DNA of 12,459 bases from Actinomycetes bacterium (lineage in GTDB: Bacteria; Actinomycetota; Actinomycetes; Propionibacteriales; Propionibacteriaceae). A model generated the notes under the pieces. It saw nothing but the letters and a program-made list of their open reading frames with translations, searched no databases and was not told the origin of the DNA. Shown in pieces: positions 8,508-12,459 of the stretch (position 1 is its first letter; every line of letters starts with the position of its first letter). The translations under genes and the position numbers were made by a program. The stretch lies in contig JAJYQH010000015.1 in assembly GCA_021794705.1 (NCBI GenBank), positions 1 to 12,459 of the forward strand, given 5' to 3'.

Positions 8508-9371
8508 TCACGACCGGACGGTGATCTGCACCCCCGTCACCGGGGTGCCCGCGGCCGCCCACGCGGCGACCTGCTGCCCGTCGTTGTGCCACGCCCTGGA
8601 GGTCACCGTGGCGGAGTCGACGCCGTAGACGCCGGTCGTCATCATCGACAGCTGGGCGATCGCCCACAGCGTCGTCGGGTCGGACGCCGTGGCGGTCACG
8701 GTGTTCCCCGACCTGCTCGTCTTCACCCGGGGGAAGGTGCGGGCGAGGAAGCCGGCGAGACCGCGGGCGTTGCCGGCGGTGGTGGCCCGGTTCACGCAGC
8801 TGAGGGACGCCGGCGAGTTGCCGGTGAGCGCGCTGGCGAAGGCCCTGGCCGCCTCGACGTGCTGGCGGTAGCCGTTCGGCACGCCGCTGTGCTGCACCGC
8901 CTGGGCGACGTTGTTGATGTCGGCCGTCTGCCAGTCCTTCACCCGCACCAGCGCCGCGTAGAACTTGCCCGAGGAGTACCACGGGTCGAGCAGTTGTGAC
9001 TTCGTGCCCCAACCCTGCGAGGGGCGCTGCTGGAAGAGCCCGATCGAGTCCTGGTCGCCGTAGTCGAGGTTGCGCAGCCGCGACTCCTGCATCGCCGTCG
9101 CCAGCGCGATGGACGCCGCCCGGGGTTCCAGCCCGCGCCGGATCGACTCGGCCACGATGATCGCGGCGTTCCCGCTCTGCTCGAGGTCGAGCGAGGTGGT
9201 GGTCGTCCCGACGGTGACGATGCACTGCTCACTCGGGGGGATGATCAGCACCTTGCGGCCGGTGACGAGGTGCCAGACCACCCCGGCGATGGCCCCCGCG
9301 AGGGCGAGCAGGACGACCAGGGTGAGGAGCGGAGCCAGCAGCCGCCGGCGTCGTCGTGATCTGCGGGGCAT
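8508..9371 (-). CDS. Membrane-anchored lysozyme-like (putative lytic transglycosylase) protein
   Basis: The 287-residue product has a strongly basic start (RRSRRRRR), one hydrophobic helix at about residues 11-33, and an extracytoplasmic domain. The segment ATAMQESRLRNLDYGDQDSIGLFQQRPSQGWGT (about 91-123) resembles a lysozyme/lytic-transglycosylase catalytic region: E96 would be the acid, and the GLFQQRPSQGWG stretch is typical of a widespread actinobacterial family. Members are often listed only as hypothetical or, misleadingly, as heavy metal transporters. The C-terminal part (about 215-287) has no motif I recognise. It starts nine bases after the dapD stop, so it is probably co-transcribed with dapD, and a role in peptidoglycan remodelling would fit. 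It converges with the GH13-like gene with only 21 bases between the stop codons and no clear terminator. Catalytic activity is inferred. Confidence 0.8.
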   Translation of the reverse strand: MPRRSRRRRRLLAPLLTLVVLLALAGAIAGVVWHLVTGRKVLIIPPSEQCIVTVGTTTTSLDLEQSGNAAIIVAESIRRGLEPRAASIALATAMQESRLRNLDYGDQDSIGLFQQRPSQGWGTKSQLLDPWYSSGKFYAALVRVKDWQTADINNVAQAVQHSGVPNGYRQHVEAARAFASALTGNSPASLSCVNRATTAGNARGLAGFLARTFPRVKTSRSGNTVTATASDPTTLWAIAQLSMMTTGVYGVDSATVTSRAWHNDGQQVAAWAAAGTPVTGVQITVRS

Positions 9372-9380
9372 GACGGGTGC

Positions 9381-10319
9381 TCAGTTGGCGTGCAGCGCAT
9401 CGTTGAGCCGGATCGCCCCGCCGCGGCGCGGGCGGGCCAGCACCGCGCCCGACTGGGAGTCGCGGAGGAACAGCAGGTCGTCGACGCCCGACAACTCGAC
9501 GGCCTTCACCACCCGCCCGTCCGGCAGGCGCACCTTGGTGCCCGCGGTGACGTAGAGGCCTGCCTCGACGACGCAGTTGTCGCCGAGGGAGATGCCGATG
9601 CCGCTCTCGGCCCCGAGCAGCGAGCCTTCGCCGATGCTGATCACCTGCGTGCCGCCCCCCGACAGCGTCCCCATGATCGACGCGCCGCCGCCGACGTCGC
9701 TGCCCGCGCCGACGACCACGCCGGCCGAGATCCGGCCCTCGACCATCGACGTGCCGAGCGTGCCCGCGTTGTAGTTGACGAACCCCTCGTGCATCACCGT
9801 GGTGCCCTCGGCCAGGTGGGCGCCGAGCCGCACCCGGTCGGCGTCCGCGATACGCACACCGGTGGGGAGGACGTAGTCGACCATCCGCGGGAACTTGTCG
9901 ACGCCGAAGACGCTGAGGTGGAGCCCGGCGGCACGGAAGGCGAGCCGCACGGCCTCGAACCCCTCGACCGCGCAGGGGCCGGCGCTCGTCCACACGACGT
10001 TCGGCAGCACCGCGAAGATGCCCTCGAGGTTGATCGTGCGGGGCGGGGCGAGCCGGTGGCTCAGCAGGTGCAGCCGCAGGTACGCGTCGTCGGTGGACGC
10101 CGGCGGGGCGTCGAGGTCGACGACCGTGGTGACGACGCGGGTCTCGACACCGCGGAGGGCGTCGCTCCGCTGCGCGGCCACCAGTCCGGAATCCGGCCGG
10201 GAGTCGTCGGGCAGGTCGCCCACCCGCGGAGCGGGGAACCAGGTGTCGAGCAGCAGCGAGGAGGCGCCGTGGACGCTGGCCAGGCCATGGCCCCACGCGT
10301 GGCGGGTCGGGTCGGTCAT
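9381..10319 (-). CDS. dapD: Tetrahydrodipicolinate N-succinyltransferase
   Basis: The 312-residue product transfers succinyl from succinyl-CoA to tetrahydrodipicolinate, the first step of the succinylase branch to diaminopimelate. The sequence matches the actinobacterial DapD type: [52 protein letters not shown], then MVEGRISAG with E194, equivalent to the glutamate proposed as catalytic in the mycobacterial enzyme. Gly-rich left-handed beta-helix turns follow ([39 protein letters not shown]). Left-handed beta-helix trimers are the known fold. The ATG at 10319 gives the family-typical start and has TAGGAT seven bases upstream. The open frame continues to 10505 but that part overlaps the divergent channel gene. 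The lysozyme-like gene follows immediately. Confidence 0.96.
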   Translation of the reverse strand: MTDPTRHAWGHGLASVHGASSLLLDTWFPAPRVGDLPDDSRPDSGLVAAQRSDALRGVETRVVTTVVDLDAPPASTDDAYLRLHLLSHRLAPPRTINLEGIFAVLPNVVWTSAGPCAVEGFEAVRLAFRAAGLHLSVFGVDKFPRMVDYVLPTGVRIADADRVRLGAHLAEGTTVMHEGFVNYNAGTLGTSMVEGRISAGVVVGAGSDVGGGASIMGTLSGGGTQVISIGEGSLLGAESGIGISLGDNCVVEAGLYVTAGTKVRLPDGRVVKAVELSGVDDLLFLRDSQSGAVLARPRRGGAIRLNDALHAN

Positions 10320-10326
10320 GGGCGCG

Positions 10327-10332
10327 ATCCTA
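10327..10332 (-). promoter_or_regulatory. Leaderless -10 element of dapD
   Basis: Read on the minus strand, TAGGAT lies seven bases before the dapD ATG, with no ribosome-binding site between. It shares the 88-base divergent gap (10320-10407) with the channel gene's own -10-like box. No clear -35 is seen. Confidence 0.5.
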
Positions 10333-10393
10333 CAAGGCGGCCCTGTGGGGACAGGGGTGCGGCGTCGTCGCCGGTCCCCGAGGGGGCTGGGAG

Positions 10394-10399
10394 TAGCCT
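10394..10399 (+). promoter_or_regulatory. Leaderless -10 element of the potassium channel gene
   Basis: TAGCCT lies eight bases before the GTG at 10408, and no Shine-Dalgarno sequence is present. This is compatible with a leaderless or nearly leaderless transcript. Confidence 0.45.
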
Positions 10400-10407
10400 T
10401 CCCTACC

Positions 10408-11130
10408 GTGGAACGACTCCGGTGGTGGCAGCGCCAGACCCAGTGGCCGCTGACGGTCGCCGCCGCCCTGTTCCTCCTCTCCTTCGCGCTGCCCATCATC
10501 GACACGCGGCTGCCCGCCCCCTGGGTGCGCTTCTTCGGCGTGCTGGCGTGGGCGACGTGGAGCCTGTTCGTCGTCGACTACCTCGTGCGCATCTATCTCG
10601 CCCCGAAGCGGTGGGAGTACGTCGTGCGGCACTGGTACGACTTCGTCGTCCTCGTGCTGCCGGTGTGGCACCCGTTCCGGTTGCTGCGGCTCGCCGCGCT
10701 GCTGCGGGTGCTCAACCGCAACGCCGCGCACACCCTGCGCGGCAAGGTCGCCACCTACGTGGTGCTCGGCTCCAGCTTCTTCGGGTTCTGCGGCGCGCTC
10801 GCGGTGCTGCAGGCCGAGCGGCCCGACCCCAACGCCAACATCAAGTCGATCGGCGACGCGCTGTGGTGGGCCATCGCGACGATGACGACGGTGGGCTACG
10901 GCGACCGGTACCCGGTGACGACGACCGGCCGGCTGGTGGCCGTCACCCTGATGATCGGCGGCATCGCCGTCCTCGGTCTCACCACGGCCACCGTCGCGTC
11001 CTGGCTCGTCGAGCGGGTCTCCGCGCGCGACGAGAACCAGCTGGCGGCGCTGAGCAAGCAGGTCACCTCGCTGCAGCGGCAGGTGTCCGAGCTGTCGAAG
11101 CTGCTGCGCGACGAGTCGGCGAGGCGCTGA
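10408..11130 (+). CDS. Voltage-gated-type potassium channel with C-terminal coiled coil
   Basis: The 240-residue product is a six-helix cation channel of the Kv/KvAP type. The likely helices are S1 14-31, S2 39-64 (with D57 and R61), S3 70-88, S4 89-104, S5 113-135, pore helix about 149-160 and S6 174-201. S4 carries R91, R94, R100 and R104, a shortened voltage-sensor array. The selectivity filter TVGYGD (161-166) is the canonical potassium signature. Residues 206-235 ([25 protein letters not shown]) show heptad spacing expected of a coiled coil that would hold the tetramer together. The GTG at 10408 follows a TAGCCT box and gives a standard short N-terminus. It is divergent from dapD and ends 25 bases before the dapE start. 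Voltage gating is inferred from S4; potassium selectivity is well supported. Confidence 0.92.
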   Translation: MERLRWWQRQTQWPLTVAAALFLLSFALPIIDTRLPAPWVRFFGVLAWATWSLFVVDYLVRIYLAPKRWEYVVRHWYDFVVLVLPVWHPFRLLRLAALLRVLNRNAAHTLRGKVATYVVLGSSFFGFCGALAVLQAERPDPNANIKSIGDALWWAIATMTTVGYGDRYPVTTTGRLVAVTLMIGGIAVLGLTTATVASWLVERVSARDENQLAALSKQVTSLQRQVSELSKLLRDESARR

Positions 11131-11143
11131 GGCGGCACCCGGT

Positions 11144-11149
11144 TAGGCT
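11144..11149 (+). promoter_or_regulatory. Leaderless -10 element of dapE
   Basis: TAGGCT lies exactly six bases before the ATG at 11156, and no ribosome-binding site is present. This gives dapE a promoter of its own inside the 25-base gap after the channel gene. Confidence 0.55.
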
Positions 11150-11155
11150 TCCGGC

Positions 11156-12235
11156 ATGAGCCTCGACCTCGGCGACGACCTCGTCACCCTGCTGCGTGCG
11201 ATCGTCGACATCGAGTCGGTCAGCGGCCGCGAGGGTCCCCTCGCCGACGAGGTGGAGACCGCGCTCCGCGCCTGCCCGCACCTCGAGGTCGAGCGGCTCG
11301 GGGACGCCGTGATCGCCCGCACCCGCCTCGGCCGGGACGAACGGGTGGTCATCGCCGGGCATCTCGACACCGTGCCGGTCAAGGACAACCTCCCCAGCCG
11401 GGTCGACGAGGACGCCGGCAGGGTCTACGGCCGCGGCACGTGCGACATGAAGGGCGGCGTGGCCGTCATGCTGAGCGTGGCCGCGGAACTGTCCGCCCCG
11501 TCCCGCGATGTCACGTGGATCTTCTACGACCACGAGGAGGTCGCCGCGAGCGCCAACGGCCTCGCGCGGGTCGCCCGCGAGCGCCCCGACCTGCTCGAGG
11601 CCCAGTTCGCCGTGCTCATGGAGCCCACCGGCGCCCGGGTCGAGGGTGGCTGCCAGGGCACGATGCGGGTCGAGCTCGAGACGACCGGCGTCGCCGCGCA
11701 CTCCGGCCGCGCGTGGCTCGGCCACAACGCCGTGCACGACCTGGCGCCCGTGCTCGCCACCCTCGCCGCCTGGCACGACGCCGAGATCGAGGTCGACGGC
11801 CTGCTCTACCACGAGGGGCTCAACGCCGTGCGCATCAGCGGGGGAGTGGCCGGCAACGTCATCCCCGACCGGGCGGTCGTCGAGATCAACTACCGCTTCG
11901 CCCCCGACAAGTCGGGCGAACAGGCGGAGGCCCTCGTCCGGGGCTGGTTCCCGGGCCACCGCATCACCGTCACCGACCTGTCCCCAGGCGCCCGGCCGGG
12001 CCTCGACCGACCGGCCGCGCAGCAGTTCCTCGCGGCCGTCGGCGGCGAGGCGCGCCCCAAGTACGGGTGGACCGACGTCGCCCGGTTCTCCGAGCTGGGC
12101 GTGCCCGCGGTGAACTTCGGGCCGGCCGACCCCGGCAAGGCCCACGCCGACGACGAGTTCTGCCCGATCGCCGACCTCGACACCTGCCGGACGGCGCTCG
12201 TCCGCTGGCTCAGCGACCCCCACCCCACCATCTGA
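11156..12235 (+). CDS. dapE: Succinyl-diaminopimelate desuccinylase
   Basis: The 359-residue M20-family metallohydrolase removes succinate from N-succinyl-LL-diaminopimelate to give LL-diaminopimelate. The two-metal site is complete: H69 in GHLDTVP, with D71 nearby; D97 in GRGTCDMKGG as the bridging ligand; E127 (general base) and E128 (metal) in YDHEEV; E156 in MEPTG; and H330 in GKAHADDEF. The central dimerisation domain (about 165-275) includes AAHSGRAWLGHNAVHDLAP. Length and motifs fit the actinobacterial DapE branch, and dapC and dapD in the same window make DapE far more likely than another M20 peptidase. The start follows a TAGGCT box by six bases. The next gene begins 17 bases after its stop and is probably in the same transcript. 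Confidence 0.95.
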   Translation: MSLDLGDDLVTLLRAIVDIESVSGREGPLADEVETALRACPHLEVERLGDAVIARTRLGRDERVVIAGHLDTVPVKDNLPSRVDEDAGRVYGRGTCDMKGGVAVMLSVAAELSAPSRDVTWIFYDHEEVAASANGLARVARERPDLLEAQFAVLMEPTGARVEGGCQGTMRVELETTGVAAHSGRAWLGHNAVHDLAPVLATLAAWHDAEIEVDGLLYHEGLNAVRISGGVAGNVIPDRAVVEINYRFAPDKSGEQAEALVRGWFPGHRITVTDLSPGARPGLDRPAAQQFLAAVGGEARPKYGWTDVARFSELGVPAVNFGPADPGKAHADDEFCPIADLDTCRTALVRWLSDPHPTI

Positions 12236-12240
12236 GCACC

Positions 12241-12246
12241 GAGGAG
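12241..12246 (+). promoter_or_regulatory. Ribosome-binding site of the LOG-family gene
   Basis: GAGGAG lies six bases before the GTG at 12253 and defines the start of the gene that runs off the window. Confidence 0.6.
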
Positions 12247-12252
12247 CACGAG

Positions 12253-12459
12253 GTGACCGACAAGCCGAGTGACCCGCGTCCGGACGCCGATCAGCGCGAG
12301 GCCGAAGCGGTCGACAACGCCCCCGCCCCGCCCCGCGGGCGCGGACGCCGACGGTCCAAGCGGCGCAGGGTCATCCAGGGCCCCACCTTCCGGGCGGAGC
12401 GCCAGCCCACGACGACCGACCAGCGGCTGCTGGCGTCCAAGGGCGACACCGGCTGGCTG
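12253..12459 (+). CDS. TIGR00730 (LOG) family Rossmann-fold protein, 3'-truncated by window edge
   Basis: Sixty-nine codons are open from the GTG at 12253 to the window end. The first ~55 residues are polar, with an acidic stretch followed by an Arg/Lys-rich block (RGRGRRRSKRRR, about 29-40). The last visible part, TTTDQRLLASKGDTGWL, closely resembles the N-terminus of the TIGR00730 protein that commonly follows dapE in actinobacteria. That family is related to LOG cytokinin phosphoribohydrolases, which release a base from a nucleoside 5'-monophosphate. The catalytic PGGxGTxxE motif lies beyond the window, so the assignment rests on this short match and on gene order. Function in bacteria of this type is not well defined. 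Confidence 0.7.
   Translation, partial: MTDKPSDPRPDADQREAEAVDNAPAPPRGRGRRRSKRRRVIQGPTFRAERQPTTTDQRLLASKGDTGWL

Noticed and set aside
9390..11159. 589-codon plus-strand frame across dapD and the channel gene
   Set aside because: Antisense to dapD and out of frame with the channel; composition is an antisense shadow and no domain is recognisable.

Overview
The window looks like chromosomal DNA of a high-GC Gram-positive bacterium (Actinomycetota). Very high G+C third positions, frequent GTG starts, overlapping antisense open frames and the fdxA-dapC and dapD/dapE/LOG-protein neighbourhoods all point that way. A member of the Propionibacteriales or a relative is my best guess, but this is inference. 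I see no rRNA, tRNA, CRISPR, insertion sequence or phage gene. It reads as ordinary core chromosome with some lineage-specific genes set into it.

Layout. Positions 2-1102 hold the 3' part of pntB (membrane transhydrogenase beta subunit, +). A repeat-rich convergent gap (1103-1214) follows, then a small SHOCT-domain membrane protein (1215-1544, -) and a GH4 family NAD-dependent 6-phospho-glycosidase (1672-3024, -). Divergent from the latter are a group 2 truncated haemoglobin (3106-3552, +) and a PfkB-family sugar kinase (3640-4641, +). The 7Fe ferredoxin fdxA (4742-5062, +) overlaps dapC (5059-6162, +) by four bases. A strong nested hairpin separates dapC from a 755-residue divergent GH13/trehalose-synthase-like protein (6219-8486, +). 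On the minus strand, dapD (9381-10319) is followed 9 bases later by a membrane-anchored lysozyme-like protein (8508-9371). Divergent from dapD is a voltage-gated potassium channel gene (10408-11130, +), followed by dapE (11156-12235, +) and the start of a LOG/TIGR00730 family gene (12253 to the window edge, +).

How the genes fit together. DapD, DapC and DapE are consecutive enzymes of the succinylase branch to meso-diaminopimelate, the precursor of lysine and of peptidoglycan cross-links. The lysozyme-like gene behind dapD probably belongs to the same wall-building theme. The GH4 enzyme and the PfkB kinase suggest sugar or phospho-sugar metabolism, although no transporter or PTS gene is visible. 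The GH13-like protein has a complete catalytic triad but a substrate I cannot fix.

Regulatory reading. Several genes (GH13, dapE, dapD, the channel, perhaps the globin) have a TANNNT-like box 6-8 bases before the start codon and no Shine-Dalgarno sequence, which suggests leaderless transcripts. In contrast pfkB and fdxA carry strong GGAGG sites. The most unusual non-coding structure is the cluster of GGCGTACGA-type direct and inverted repeats between pntB and the SHOCT gene. No clearly new defence or mobile system was seen. The GH13-like protein is the least conventional gene product here.
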